Shown: in pieces, positions 21,125 through 31,957 of the stretch | Position numbering within the stretch: the stretch's first letter is position 1 | Layout: every line of letters begins with the position of its first letter | Origin: Alphaproteobacteria bacterium | GTDB taxonomy: Bacteria > Pseudomonadota > Alphaproteobacteria > UBA11136 | Assembly: GCA_030739855.1 (NCBI GenBank) | Contig: JASLYJ010000014.1 | Location: 6,613-39,616, forward strand | Length of the DNA stretch: 33,004 bases | Reading direction: 5' to 3' | Notes under the pieces: model-generated | Database searches by the model: none | What the model saw: the letters and a program-made list of their open reading frames with translations, nothing else | What the model was told of the DNA's origin: nothing | Translations under genes and position numbers: made by a program

Positions 21125-21745
21125 TCAGAACTCTCCGTCAGTGTCTTTCTGAGTACCCCTGAGTGTATTCCCCCCTTTTTTCTTGGATTTCCCGGCTTCC
21201 TTCCGTTCCTGTTTGGCAGCTACCGCACAACCCAGATCGGTGAGTGCTGCGCGCAGGCCCGTATCAGCGATGCCAGAGGTCATTTCTTCCATGGCACGTT
21301 TGGTGCGGGGATTGGCCTGGAGTTGGGATTGTCCCGCCGCTGGCTGCGACACGGGCGGAATAGGCCCATGGACTAGTTTTAGGCGGGCCACCGCGCTGTA
21401 GCCAAAATAACCGTTGATGCGTTCAACGATCTGGGGCTCTAGATGTTGCAGTTCGGTGGCGAGTGGGCCCTCCACGCGCACATGCAAAAGCCCGTCCCGT
21501 TTTCCCACTCCCTTGCTTCCTCGGGGAAGGACTAGTTTTTCCGGGAGGGTGAAGGCGGCAAAGCGTTCGCCTACGATGGTGGGCCAGTCGCTGAGAATCC
21601 GGACCTCGGCGAACCCGCGTTTGCGATAGAGAGGCGTGGTGATCTTGGAGACCATAGCGCTAAGGGCGAGAAGCCCTCTCTGGATTCGCGCTGGTGGCAG
21701 GGCATTTTTCCGTGCCGGGAACGAGACAGGTGATTGGTTATTCAT
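21125..21745 (-). CDS. DciA/DUF721 family protein
   Basis: RGFAEVRILSDWPTIVGERFAAFTLPEKLVL, LLHVRVEGPLATELQHLEPQIVERINGYFGYSAVARLKL; dciA-dsbA-smc order. Start set at MNNQSPVSF (ORF track to 21781). Confidence 0.88.
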   Translation of the reverse strand: MNNQSPVSFPARKNALPPARIQRGLLALSAMVSKITTPLYRKRGFAEVRILSDWPTIVGERFAAFTLPEKLVLPRGSKGVGKRDGLLHVRVEGPLATELQHLEPQIVERINGYFGYSAVARLKLVHGPIPPVSQPAAGQSQLQANPRTKRAMEEMTSGIADTGLRAALTDLGCAVAAKQERKEAGKSKKKGGNTLRGTQKDTDGEF

Positions 21746-21875
21746 GATGCAGTGGTGCCTGTTTTGAACTCCGTTCCTCAAGCCGCTCGTGTCATAAAGT
21801 CAGTTTCCTATGTTAGGGCAGGTGCTGGCCCGGGACAATGCTAGGAAATCCCCAGGGGAAAGGCAAAAAGGTAAA

Positions 21876-21908
21876 AACACCCGCCCGCTGTGCCGGCGGG
21901 CGGGTGTT
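21876..21908 (-). terminator. Strong intrinsic terminator on the minus strand with no annotated upstream gene
   Basis: AACACCCGCCCGC-TGTGCCG-GCGGGCGGGTGTT (13-bp perfect stem) followed on the minus strand by TTTTTACCTTTTT. Confidence 0.8.
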
Positions 21909-22055
21909 GATATTGCCGTAGGGTGGGGGGGAGGGTCACGCTGCGGCGAATGAGGGGAAATAATACTTTCTTCTTCACCGTGCATCCTACCTGTTTGTTC
22001 TGAATTGGCAGTGAGTGCAACATTCATTGTTTATTCATTTTCTCGCAACTAGGCT

Positions 22056-22442
22056 GTGGAAGTGACCAGTAAAGGAACGTTCCCGTACCTGCTGGCAGCT
22101 TTCTTGCTGGGCTGTGTTCGGTTGGTTAGCAGCGATGTCTTGGCTGCCGAGCTTGGCATTGGCCACGACCGCGCTCGCGCAGCTGTGCAGTCGGGTGAGA
22201 TAATGGCCCTACATGATATCCTTGCTCGCGTTTATAAGCAGTATGAAGGGCGCGTTCTGGAGGTAGTGCTGCGGGATCAGGAACATGGGCTACACGGCTG
22301 GGTTTATGAAATCCGGATGTTTACGCCTAATGATTCGCTTCTGGTATTGCGCGTGGATGCCGGGACGGCCACAATCCTAAAAATCGAGCGCGGAAAAGAG
22401 AACGCCACTGGTAACGCCACCGGCAATAAGGAAGCACCTTAA
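22056..22442 (+). CDS. PepSY-like domain small periplasmic protein
   Basis: Signal-like N-terminus; GEIMALHDILARVYKQYEGRVLEVVLRDQEHGLHGWVYEIRMFTPNDSLLVLRVDAGTATIL, a typical PepSY-like fold upstream of a two-component system. Confidence 0.82.
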   Translation: MEVTSKGTFPYLLAAFLLGCVRLVSSDVLAAELGIGHDRARAAVQSGEIMALHDILARVYKQYEGRVLEVVLRDQEHGLHGWVYEIRMFTPNDSLLVLRVDAGTATILKIERGKENATGNATGNKEAP

Positions 22443-22483
22443 GCCAGATCACCGTGTTTAAAGAATAGAGGAGCAGCGAACCC

Positions 22484-23203
22484 ATGCGTGTTCTTGTGAT
22501 TGAGGACGAGCCTGACTTGGCGCGGCAGATATTCGCCACGCTGAAGGAAGAGGGTTATGCGGTGGACGTAGCCCATGACGGGGAAGAAGGTCATTTCCTT
22601 GGCGACACCGAACCCTACGATGCCGTGGTACTTGATTTGGGCCTGCCATTAATGGACGGCCTCACCGTGCTGGAGCGGTGGCGTCGCAGCGAAAAGGATA
22701 TGCCGGTTCTCATTCTCACCGCCCGTGAACGTTGGAACGAAAAAGTGGCGGGATTCGACGCCGGTGCCGATGATTACGTCACTAAGCCATTCCAGATGGA
22801 AGAACTTCTAGCGCGCTTACGGGCGCTTATCCGCCGTGCCGCTGGTCACGCTTCAGTGCAACTAAGTTGCGGGCCGGTGGTCCTGGATACCAGAAGTGGC
22901 CGCATCACCGTGAATGATGCCACCCTCAAGCCTACTGCGCAGGAATATAAAATCCTGGCCTATCTCATGCACCATCAGGATAAAATTGTCTCACGCACCG
23001 AACTCACTGAACATGTTTATGATCAGGACTTCAACCGCGATTCCAACACCATCGAAGTATTTATCGGTCGCCTGCGTAAGAAACTCGGTGTTGACGTGAT
23101 TAAGACAGAACGGGGGCTGGGCTACCGTTTGTGCGCTCCGGAGGGTGCTAAGGAAGAATCCGGAGAAAAACCAGAGAGAAAAGCAGAGAAAAATGCGGGC
23201 TAA
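22484..23203 (+). CDS. OmpR/PhoP-family response regulator
   Basis: MRVLVIEDEPDLARQIFATLKEEGYAVDVA receiver (YDAVVLDLGLPLMDGL, LTAR, KPF) and winged helix SNTIEVFIGRLRKKLGVDVIKTERGLGYRL. Confidence 0.96.
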   Translation: MRVLVIEDEPDLARQIFATLKEEGYAVDVAHDGEEGHFLGDTEPYDAVVLDLGLPLMDGLTVLERWRRSEKDMPVLILTARERWNEKVAGFDAGADDYVTKPFQMEELLARLRALIRRAAGHASVQLSCGPVVLDTRSGRITVNDATLKPTAQEYKILAYLMHHQDKIVSRTELTEHVYDQDFNRDSNTIEVFIGRLRKKLGVDVIKTERGLGYRLCAPEGAKEESGEKPERKAEKNAG

Positions 23204-24551
23204 TTCGCTCGCTTTCCGCCTTGTGGTCGGGGCTGGCATGTGGATCTCCGTGGCTATTATCGCCGGGGGAGTCACGCTTTCAGCGATTTTTCGGGACCAT
23301 GTCGAGCATACTTTTGATGCACAGCTTCTAGTTTATCTCGATGCCCTAGTTTCTGTAGTGGAAGTGGATGACCGAGGCCGCGTGAGGGTCATGCGGCCTT
23401 TGGCTCTTGGCGACCCTCGCTACGAACAGCCTTATTCGGGATGGCACTGGCAGATTTCTGGCGCTGGCGGACCCATGCTGCGGTCCCGGTCCCTCTGGGA
23501 CCAGGTGCTCCCTCCAGATCTTTCCTTTATCAGCGATCCCGCAGCCATATCCTACCGGACGCAGGTAATCCAGAGTCGCCAATTACGGATTGTCGGGCGG
23601 GATGTCAATATTCCCGGGACTGCATCCAGCCTGAAGTTTCAGATGACGGGGGACCGCGCTTCCATCGAAGCGGACATTCAAAGCTTCAACACCACTCTGG
23701 CTTGGTCTCTGGGCCTGTTCGGCTGCGGGTTAATCCTGGCCGTATTCATCCAGGTGCGATACGGATTACTACCCCTGCGGCGCATCAGCATGGCCTTGTC
23801 GGCTATCCGTTCGGGCCGTAAATCAAAGCTCACGGGTCAATTTCCGTCAGAAATCGAGCCCCTGGCTAGTGAGATCAACACTCTTCTCAAACACAACGAG
23901 GAGGTGCTTGGGCGGGCGCGCACCCATGTGGGTAATCTCGCTCATGCCCTGAAAACACCGATTTCGGTGCTGGCCAACGAATCCGGCTCCAAGACAAGCT
24001 CCCTTGCGGATACGGTGGAAAAACAGACTACCATTATGCGTCGTCATGTGGACCATTATCTCTCCCAAGCCCGTATCGCCGCCTCAAGCAGCGTGCTGGG
24101 CGCGTGTACCGGGGTCATGCCGGTTATCGAGGACCTTCGCCGTACCCTAAAGCGTATTCACGCCGAACGTTCGATCGAACTTGAAGTGCGAGGGGATCCC
24201 GATACAAGTTTCCGTGGCGAACGTCACGACCTCGAGGAAATGCTCGGCAACCTCATTGACAACGCCTGTAAATGGGCGCACGCGCAGGTCTGGATCACCA
24301 TGGGCGTGGAAGGCGCGGACCTCAAGGTCACCATTGAGGATGACGGCCCCGGCTTGGTGCCGGAAAAACATGACGAGGTGTTCAACCGTGGCCACAGGCT
24401 GGATGAAACCACGCCGGGCAGCGGTTTGGGACTTGCCATCGTGCGTGATACCGCGGGGCTCTACGGGGGCGACATCACGCTTTCCGAATCCGATTTAGGA
24501 GGGTTGAAGGTATTGCTGACCTTGCCCGCAGCGGAAAAGGGTGAGGAGTAG
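23193..24551 (+). CDS. Sensor histidine kinase
   Basis: Two TMs, HisKA box LAHALKTPISVLANE, N box NLIDNACKWAHAQV, G boxes DDGPGL, GSGLGLAIV. ATG at 23193 (MRANSLAF) preferred over the track start at 23145. Confidence 0.95.
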   Translation: MRANSLAFRLVVGAGMWISVAIIAGGVTLSAIFRDHVEHTFDAQLLVYLDALVSVVEVDDRGRVRVMRPLALGDPRYEQPYSGWHWQISGAGGPMLRSRSLWDQVLPPDLSFISDPAAISYRTQVIQSRQLRIVGRDVNIPGTASSLKFQMTGDRASIEADIQSFNTTLAWSLGLFGCGLILAVFIQVRYGLLPLRRISMALSAIRSGRKSKLTGQFPSEIEPLASEINTLLKHNEEVLGRARTHVGNLAHALKTPISVLANESGSKTSSLADTVEKQTTIMRRHVDHYLSQARIAASSSVLGACTGVMPVIEDLRRTLKRIHAERSIELEVRGDPDTSFRGERHDLEEMLGNLIDNACKWAHAQVWITMGVEGADLKVTIEDDGPGLVPEKHDEVFNRGHRLDETTPGSGLGLAIVRDTAGLYGGDITLSESDLGGLKVLLTLPAAEKGEE

Positions 24552-24577
24552 AATGCTAGGGAAGAAGAACCGGCCGC

Positions 24578-25738
<1,161 letters not shown>

Positions 25739-25757
<19 letters not shown>

Positions 25758-26380
25758 AACATCTTGATGGGTTTGAAGCTGCGGCGGTGATGGGGCGTGA
25801 TTCCGAGCCGTGTAAGTCCTTCCCTATGTTCGACGGTGCCGTAGCCAGCATTGCGTTCCCAGCCGAACCCGGGATATCGGCGGCCAAGTTCGGCCATCAG
25901 CCGGTCTCGGCTGACTTTGGCAACAATTGAGGCGGTGGCGATAGACAGGCTTTTGCTGTCGCCCTTGGTGACGGTTTGTACTGGACAGGACAGGGGTGGG
26001 GCATGGGTCCCGTCCACCAGGGCCAAGCAGGGACCTGTCCCAAGCCGCCCTTTCAGTTGGGTGATGGCGCGGGTCATGGCGCGCAGGGTAGCCTGAAGAA
26101 TATTGAGGCTATCAATTTCAGCAACGCTGGCAGCACCCATACCGATTACCGTATAGGCGTTGAGTTTGGCGAATAAGACCTCGCGGCGCGCGGCTGAAAG
26201 AGCCTTCGAATCGTTGAGGCCGTCCCGCAGCACTGCGGGCAGGAAATCGCGATGGGGAAAGACGACAGCTGCCGCTACCACCGGTCCTGCCCAAGGGCCA
26301 CGGCCTACCTCGTCTACGCCGGCAACGGGTCCTGGAGACGCCTGTTCAAGGGAAAAATCAGGGGAAAATTCAGCCATCAT
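25739..26380 (-). CDS. rnhB: Ribonuclease HII
   Basis: VAGVDEVGRGPWAGPVVAAAVVF, LNDSKALSAARREVL, VTKGDSKSLSIATASIVAKVSRDRLM. Start set at MMAEFSPDF; upstream track extension overlaps the antiporter. Confidence 0.96.
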
Positions 26381-27818
26381 TTTTTTTAACCGGGGTGTAT
26401 TTTTTTCTTTTTGGGGTCTTTTTCGGTAGCGGCGGTTCCGGTATTTCCGTGTGGATGTCCTCCCATTCAGCGTCGGTGATTTCCCTTTCGGGGGCTTCTT
26501 CTTTGGGGACAGGCCACACAGACACCCCCGCAGGTAACTGGGAAAGAATGCGGTTGATAAAATCCTTGGTTCTGCCGGCAAGGCCGTCCAAGGCGGCGAA
26601 AACAGCCGGGGCTTGGCGGCCGAAGAGAAGCCGCGCCCCCTCGCGGCCCGAGGTGGTGCTGAGAATGGCAAAACGCATCAGCCGCCGCGCGATGACTAGC
26701 CACAAGGGGCTGATGAGAAGGGACAGCGCTGTCACGGCGATAACAAGGTCTCCTTCCTCGCGGCCAATCAGCCCCGATGATACGCCGGCCTGACCCAGCA
26801 GAAAGGAAAACTCGCCAATCTGGGCCAGCAACATGCCGGCAATGAAGGCATGGGGCCAGGGTTCCCGCGCTAGCCGCAGCACCCCGATATTGAGTCCCGT
26901 CTTGAACACCGTAACCATAAACAGGATCAACAGGACGGTACCCATATTGGCGAGGATGAAATCGAGATTGATGAGCAAGCCGATGGAGAGGAAAAAGACC
27001 ATCATGAGGATGCTTTGTATGGGCTGTACGCCCCGCATCATGGCACGGCGCTCTGTGCTGTTTCCGATCACCAGCCCGGCCAGAAACGCTCCATAGGCTG
27101 GGGAAAGGCCGAGATATCCGGTCAGCGCCGCTGCCCCGAAACAAAAGGCGAGCCCGCGCAGGGGCGTAAGATCGCGATGTCCGGCTACCATGCTGGCAAA
27201 TGGCAGGGAGATTTTACGGCGGCGGGTGAGATAGAGGATAAGCAGCACCAGCACCACCACCGAAAAGCCGACCCGGAACATGCCGAAGACGCCGAAGCCG
27301 TCCCCGGCAAGGCTGGCGAGGATCAGCATCATGGGCACGAAGGCTAGGTCTTGGGCAATCAGCACGCCAACGGTGGCTTTGCCCAGCGGCGTGTTCAGGA
27401 TGTTCATGCCTTCCAGCATCTTGATCACCACGGCGGTGCTAGAAAGGGCGATGACGAAACCGAGCAGCACGGACAGCCCCAGGGACCAGCCGAACAGCAA
27501 TGACAAGACAAGGGTGGCGCCGACGCTTCCCGCTATCTGTAACAAGGTGGCCACAAGGGCGCCGCGCCATACGCTCTTGAAACCGCTGAGCGACAGTTCC
27601 ATGCCCACCAGGAACAACAGCATAAGCACTCCGAGATCGGCCAGAACCGTAATTTGGTCGCGGTTTTCCACCAGCGCCAGGCCGGAGGGGCCGAGCAATA
27701 TCCCGGCCAGGATATATCCGGAGATGGCGGGCTGGCGAAGGCGCGACATGACGACGCCGCAGATCACGGCGGCGAGGACGACGACAGCGAGTCCCGTCAG
27801 GTCTGCATGGGCGGACAT
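26370..27818 (-). CDS. KefB/CPA2-type cation:proton antiporter
   Basis: About 12 TMs, VMSRLRQPAISGYILAGILLGPSGLALV, GFVIALSSTAVVIKML, LAQIGEFSFLLGQAGV; no TrkA-N domain seen at the C-terminus. Confidence 0.93.
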   Translation of the reverse strand: MSAHADLTGLAVVVLAAVICGVVMSRLRQPAISGYILAGILLGPSGLALVENRDQITVLADLGVLMLLFLVGMELSLSGFKSVWRGALVATLLQIAGSVGATLVLSLLFGWSLGLSVLLGFVIALSSTAVVIKMLEGMNILNTPLGKATVGVLIAQDLAFVPMMLILASLAGDGFGVFGMFRVGFSVVVLVLLILYLTRRRKISLPFASMVAGHRDLTPLRGLAFCFGAAALTGYLGLSPAYGAFLAGLVIGNSTERRAMMRGVQPIQSILMMVFFLSIGLLINLDFILANMGTVLLILFMVTVFKTGLNIGVLRLAREPWPHAFIAGMLLAQIGEFSFLLGQAGVSSGLIGREEGDLVIAVTALSLLISPLWLVIARRLMRFAILSTTSGREGARLLFGRQAPAVFAALDGLAGRTKDFINRILSQLPAGVSVWPVPKEEAPEREITDAEWEDIHTEIPEPPLPKKTPKRKKYTPVKKNDG

Positions 27819-27921
27819 GGCGGAAGTCTATCACGATCCCCCTCCCGGCAGGAGTGTCAGTACCCTGGGCTAATCTTTTTCTCTCCCTGCACGGTCTGTA
27901 AATCCTGGGTTATGGTGGGAC

Positions 27922-28617
27922 ATGGCCACACCGGATCTGAGTATCATCGTTCCCACCCTCAACGCCGCGGGGGAGTTGAGCCGTTGTCTCGGCGCCGTGA
28001 CCGCCGCCCCGGAGGAGGGGTTCAGCCTGGAAATGATTGTCGTCGATGGCGGCTCGCGGGCCGACACCGTGGGAACCGCCCGGGTGCTGGGGGCGAGGGT
28101 AGTTTCGTCGCCACCGGGGAGGGGCCTCCAACTAGCCGTCGGGGCACAGGCGGCAGGCGGCCACTGGCTGCTGTTTCTCCACGCCGATACGATTCTAGAA
28201 TCGGGATGGACGCGGGCCGTGGCGGATTTCATGGGCGCAGAGGAAAACGCCCGGCGCGCGGCTTATTTCCGTTTCGCCCTCGACGACGAAGCGCTTGCGG
28301 CGCGGCGGCTAGAACGGATGGTTGCTTGGCGCTGCCGCTTGCTAGCGCTGCCCTATGGCGACCAGGGGCTGCTCCTGTCCCAGGATTTCTATCACGAACT
28401 GGGCGGTTTCTTGCCGCTCCCTCTGATGGAGGACGTGGCACTGGCGCGTCGCATCGGTCGCCGCCGGTTCTCCGCCTTGGATGTGCGTGCCGTGACCGGC
28501 GCCGCGCGTTACCGGCGCGGCGGTTATGTGCGCCGTCCGCTGCGCAATCTCGGCTGTCTCGCCCTCTATTTCATGAACTGTCCGCCCCGTCTTATCGCCC
28601 GGCTCTACGAGTTATGA
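27922..28617 (+). CDS. TIGR04283-type family 2 glycosyltransferase
   Basis: LSIIVPTLNAAGELSRCLGAV, MIVVDGGSRADT, GRGLQLAVGAQAAGGHWLLFLHADT, YGDQGLLLSQDFYHELGGF. Confidence 0.93.
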   Translation: MATPDLSIIVPTLNAAGELSRCLGAVTAAPEEGFSLEMIVVDGGSRADTVGTARVLGARVVSSPPGRGLQLAVGAQAAGGHWLLFLHADTILESGWTRAVADFMGAEENARRAAYFRFALDDEALAARRLERMVAWRCRLLALPYGDQGLLLSQDFYHELGGFLPLPLMEDVALARRIGRRRFSALDVRAVTGAARYRRGGYVRRPLRNLGCLALYFMNCPPRLIARLYEL

Positions 28618-28627
28618 GGGGCCAGCC

Positions 28628-29227
28628 ATGAAACTGCGCCGTCATCTGGTGGTCATGGTGCGGGCGCCGCAGATGGGGCGGGTTAAGCGGCGTCTGGCCC
28701 GCGATATAGATGCCGTTCGCGCCCTGCGCTTCTACCACGTTTGCAGCGAAAGGCTGCTCAGGTGTTTGAGTCGCGACCCACGATGGACCACCTGGTTGGC
28801 GGTGACTCCAGACGTTATAAGGTTCCGTCCCCGCCTCTGGCCAAAAAGGATACGGCGCATGACCCAGGGCGGCGGTGATCTGGGCGCGCGCATGGACCGC
28901 ATCCTGCGTGTCTTGCCCCCGGGGCCAGCGGTGATTGTGGGCAGCGATATTCCCGGCATCGAGGCGCGGCATGTGGCGCTGGCCTTCCGGCTTTTGGGGT
29001 CCCACCATACGGTATTTGGCCCCGCCGCCGACGGCGGATACTGGCTGGTGGGCGCGCGCCGTTTTCCCCGCTGTCCCGATCTGTTCGGGAACGTGCGCTT
29101 GTCGGGGGAACACGCCTTGGCTGACACCCTCGCCAATCTTGGGGCCGACCCGGACGCCGCTTTCGTGGAGATGCTCTCTGACGTGGATAGGCCAGAAGAT
29201 TATCGGGACTGGAAGAGAAATTCCTGA
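28628..29227 (+). CDS. TIGR04282 / DUF2064 family glycosyltransferase-like protein
   Basis: HLVVMVRAPQMGRVKRRLARDIDAVRALRFY, QGGGDLGARMDRIL, VIVGSDIPGIEARHVALAFRLLGSHHTVFGPAADGGYWLVG. Confidence 0.93.
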   Translation: MKLRRHLVVMVRAPQMGRVKRRLARDIDAVRALRFYHVCSERLLRCLSRDPRWTTWLAVTPDVIRFRPRLWPKRIRRMTQGGGDLGARMDRILRVLPPGPAVIVGSDIPGIEARHVALAFRLLGSHHTVFGPAADGGYWLVGARRFPRCPDLFGNVRLSGEHALADTLANLGADPDAAFVEMLSDVDRPEDYRDWKRNS

Positions 29228-29233
29228 ATTGCT

Positions 29234-29425
29234 CTAGGATTTCCGTGCCGCCATCACCATCCACACCGCCAGCGCCGCCGAGACCAGCCCGGTGACGACA
29301 GAAAGCCCCAGGGGAATTGAGGTATCTCCAATAACAACCTGAGTGCCAAGGAAAAGGCGGACCCAATGGGCCAAGGAGACGAACGCGAAAATCACGGCTG
29401 AAGTATAAAGAGCTGTCTGCTGCAT
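29234..29425 (-). CDS. 63-aa small membrane protein, two predicted TMs
   Basis: MQQTALYTSAVIFAFVSLAHWVRLFLGTQVVIGDTSIPLGLSVVTGLVSAALAVWMVMAARKS; internal ATG chosen over the 100-aa track ORF. Confidence 0.7.
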   Translation of the reverse strand: MQQTALYTSAVIFAFVSLAHWVRLFLGTQVVIGDTSIPLGLSVVTGLVSAALAVWMVMAARKS

Positions 29426-29451
29426 GGCGGCCTCCGCTTGCGATGATGTGA

Positions 29452-29997
29452 TTACGTGCCTTCCCCGCCATTCTCCTGCAGGCGCGGCATGAGATCCACC
29501 AGATTGCAGGGACGATAGCGGGAATCCAGTTGCCAACGCAGTATTTTTTCCCAGCCATCGCGGCAGGCGCCGGGCGAACCAGGCAAGGCGAAGAGATAGG
29601 TGCCCCCAGCGACACCACCGGTGGTCCGTGACTGCATGGTGGAGGTACCGATGGCTTCGTAGCTGAGCATACGGAAGAGCTCGCCGAAACCGGGAATTTC
29701 CTTATCATAGACTTGGGAAAAGGCTTCCGACGTTATATCGCGCCCGGTGACGCCGGTGCCGCCGGTGGCAATCACCACGTCGATGTTTTCATCATTTATC
29801 CAGTCCTCGAGCCGATCTACTATTTGGCCCTGCTCATCGACGACGATAGCTCGGGCCGCGATGTTATGGCCGCTTCCCGCCACCAGTTCGGCGAGAATAT
29901 CTCCCGACTTATCGTCGGCCTCGCTGCGCGTGTCGGAGACGGTCAACAGTGCGATATTAACGGGATGGAAGGTCCGGCTTTCGTCAATCCCTGCCAT
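29452..29997 (-). CDS. moaB: Molybdenum cofactor biosynthesis protein B
   Basis: PVNIALLTVSDTRSEADDKSGDILAELV, VVIATGGTGVTGRDITSEAF, SYEAIGTSTMQSRTTGGVAGGTYLFALPGSPGACRDGWEKIL. Confidence 0.95.
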   Translation of the reverse strand: MAGIDESRTFHPVNIALLTVSDTRSEADDKSGDILAELVAGSGHNIAARAIVVDEQGQIVDRLEDWINDENIDVVIATGGTGVTGRDITSEAFSQVYDKEIPGFGELFRMLSYEAIGTSTMQSRTTGGVAGGTYLFALPGSPGACRDGWEKILRWQLDSRYRPCNLVDLMPRLQENGGEGT

Positions 29998-31951
29998 GTT
30001 TTGCTACCCTGATCCTGGTTCCGTCGAGGGGTGTGTAAAGAGGCCAGTCGCCAGTAGCAATAGCGTCGAGAGACGGCGTAGGCTGATCCAGGCGTTTACG
30101 ATAGATCCACAGGTTGGCCATTACCCGTTCGATAAACGCGCGGGTTTCTGAATTAGGAATGGACTCGATAAACAATAGTGGGTCGTCGTGGTATTCCATC
30201 TTGCGTTGCCACTTGGCGAGGTTTCCTGGACCGCTGTTATAGGCCACGGTAAGTAGGAACAGATCACCTCCAATATCTTTGTGATTGAGAAGCTGCTGCA
30301 GATAGGTTTTCCCCAGAGATATATTGAGTTCCGGGTCGAGCAGAAGGTTTTGCGCTTTACCACGGAACTTATTCTTACCGGCGATGAAATTGGCTGTGCG
30401 CGGCATGATTTGCATCAGCCCCCGCGCTCCGGTGTAGCTTTTGGCGTTGGGATCAAACCGTGATTCCTGACGAATAATAGCGAAAACAAGCGCCTTATCC
30501 ACGTTCTTACCGCCGCTGAACGCCCAGTTTGGCATCGGATAAAGGGCACCGTCATTGGGGTTGTCTTTTTCATCGCCCCATTCGCTGCCGATGCGCATGG
30601 CTAATCCCGGCAGGTTAGCACTAGTAGCGACGGCTAGAATCGCGCTGGCCAGAGGAGAGTTTGACCGGGGATAAATTTTGCGCAGTTCCTTTTCGGCCAT
30701 GTTATGGCGATCTAGCTGCAGCAAGGCCAGGGCTCTGGAACCGTTGGGGACAGATGTCAGGCGCGCCAGCCGGGACTCGGTGAGGGTCGGCGTTTCCCAG
30801 TTGAAATAGGTGGAAAGGCCCAGACTGCGGCGCGCCAGAAGGCCATAGAAGGTGCGGCTGTGCAGGGCGGCAATATTGAGCCAATGGTTAACCTTTTGCG
30901 GTTGGCGGGTGAGCAGATGGCCGCGCGCTGCCCAATAGGCGGCGGCGGCCACGTTCCAGTCAGAGGCCATGTCGGAGAGGGCCAGGATCTCAAAATGGCG
31001 GGCTGCATCAAGCAGGTGGCCTAGGCGCCATGACGCCAGACCAGCCGTCCAGTGGGCGCGGGGCACGCGCATACCTGAACGCTTGACCACGGCGCCAGCG
31101 ATGCCTAATGCCAGGGCATCCTTGCCGGCGGCGAAATATCCGGCTGCGATTGCGGAGAGCAGGTGGTCGGTTTCGATGGTATCGAGAAGATCGTGTGCTG
31201 GAGACTCATCAAGAATCTTTTTCGCCTTTGTGGGGCCGCCTCGGCGTACATAACGCTTTACGGACCGTTTCAGAGCTTCCACGCGGGCTTTTCCATTCTT
31301 GGTGTGCTTTCGCTTGGAGACATAAACATGCTCCACCTGGGTGCTGGGGTCGATGCCCCTTCCGTAGAAATAGCCGCCTACTGGTTTTTTCGGATACTTG
31401 TAATTTTCAGGACGGCGTTTTAACGCCAGGTTATAAATCTTCTGGGCTCTGGGATGATCAGCATAGAGCGCCATCCAATCGCGCAGTTCCTCGTATTTGG
31501 AGCGATACTTAGTAGGGTGCATGTAGCGCTGGTACAGCACATGACCCATCAGGATCCGGTCATTCAGTTGTGCAATTATACGGTCTGCGACCTTCCATTC
31601 GCCCGACTCTTGATAGAGAAAAATACGCCGGTAGAAACCTTCATCCTCCGCGCTTAGCAGCCGGGGAAGGGGAGTAGCGGTATCCACTATGACCCGGGAG
31701 GGTTCTAGCCCTGCCGTTTCTGTGCTTCCGGCATACGGCACGTGTGTCGCGGCGACATCGATAGGAACAATCCTGGTGTCATGCGCGGCTGCGGCTTTTT
31801 CGTCCTTGGAAAAGAAGTCACTAGAGTCGGCTTTTCCGGGCAATGAAATAGTAGTGGAAAGGGAGAATGCCAGACTGAAAATCAGTACCCACACACCGGA
31901 AAACTCGTTGAAAAAACGACCTAGATAAATAATGGGTCCGTTCGATAGCAT
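29984..31951 (-). CDS. Soluble lytic murein transglycosylase (Slt type)
   Basis: C-terminal SLT domain IIRQESRFDPNAKSYTGARGLMQIMPRTANFIAG...NISLGKTYLQQLL...LLTVAYNSGPGNLAKW; N-terminal alpha-superhelical region and signal sequence. Confidence 0.94.
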   Translation of the reverse strand: MLSNGPIIYLGRFFNEFSGVWVLIFSLAFSLSTTISLPGKADSSDFFSKDEKAAAAHDTRIVPIDVAATHVPYAGSTETAGLEPSRVIVDTATPLPRLLSAEDEGFYRRIFLYQESGEWKVADRIIAQLNDRILMGHVLYQRYMHPTKYRSKYEELRDWMALYADHPRAQKIYNLALKRRPENYKYPKKPVGGYFYGRGIDPSTQVEHVYVSKRKHTKNGKARVEALKRSVKRYVRRGGPTKAKKILDESPAHDLLDTIETDHLLSAIAAGYFAAGKDALALGIAGAVVKRSGMRVPRAHWTAGLASWRLGHLLDAARHFEILALSDMASDWNVAAAAYWAARGHLLTRQPQKVNHWLNIAALHSRTFYGLLARRSLGLSTYFNWETPTLTESRLARLTSVPNGSRALALLQLDRHNMAEKELRKIYPRSNSPLASAILAVATSANLPGLAMRIGSEWGDEKDNPNDGALYPMPNWAFSGGKNVDKALVFAIIRQESRFDPNAKSYTGARGLMQIMPRTANFIAGKNKFRGKAQNLLLDPELNISLGKTYLQQLLNHKDIGGDLFLLTVAYNSGPGNLAKWQRKMEYHDDPLLFIESIPNSETRAFIERVMANLWIYRKRLDQPTPSLDAIATGDWPLYTPLDGTRIRVAKHGRD

Positions 31952-31957
31952 TCAGGA

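Noticed and set aside
21841-22027. Minus-strand ORFs of 60 and 75 aa over the orphan terminator
   Set aside because: Read through a strong terminator hairpin, low-complexity Pro-rich translation; an RNA interpretation is simpler.
26467-27144. 225-aa minus-strand ORF in another frame of the antiporter
   Set aside because: Frame-shifted reading of a transmembrane antiporter gene; Arg/His/Pro-rich.
27654-28631. 325-aa plus-strand ORF overlapping the TIGR04283 gene
   Set aside because: Out-of-frame shadow of a clear glycosyltransferase gene in GC-rich DNA; Arg/Gly-rich composition, no recognisable domain.
28815-29708. 297-aa minus-strand ORF across TIGR04282 and the small membrane gene
   Set aside because: Overlaps better-supported genes on both strands; low-complexity Pro/Arg-rich translation.
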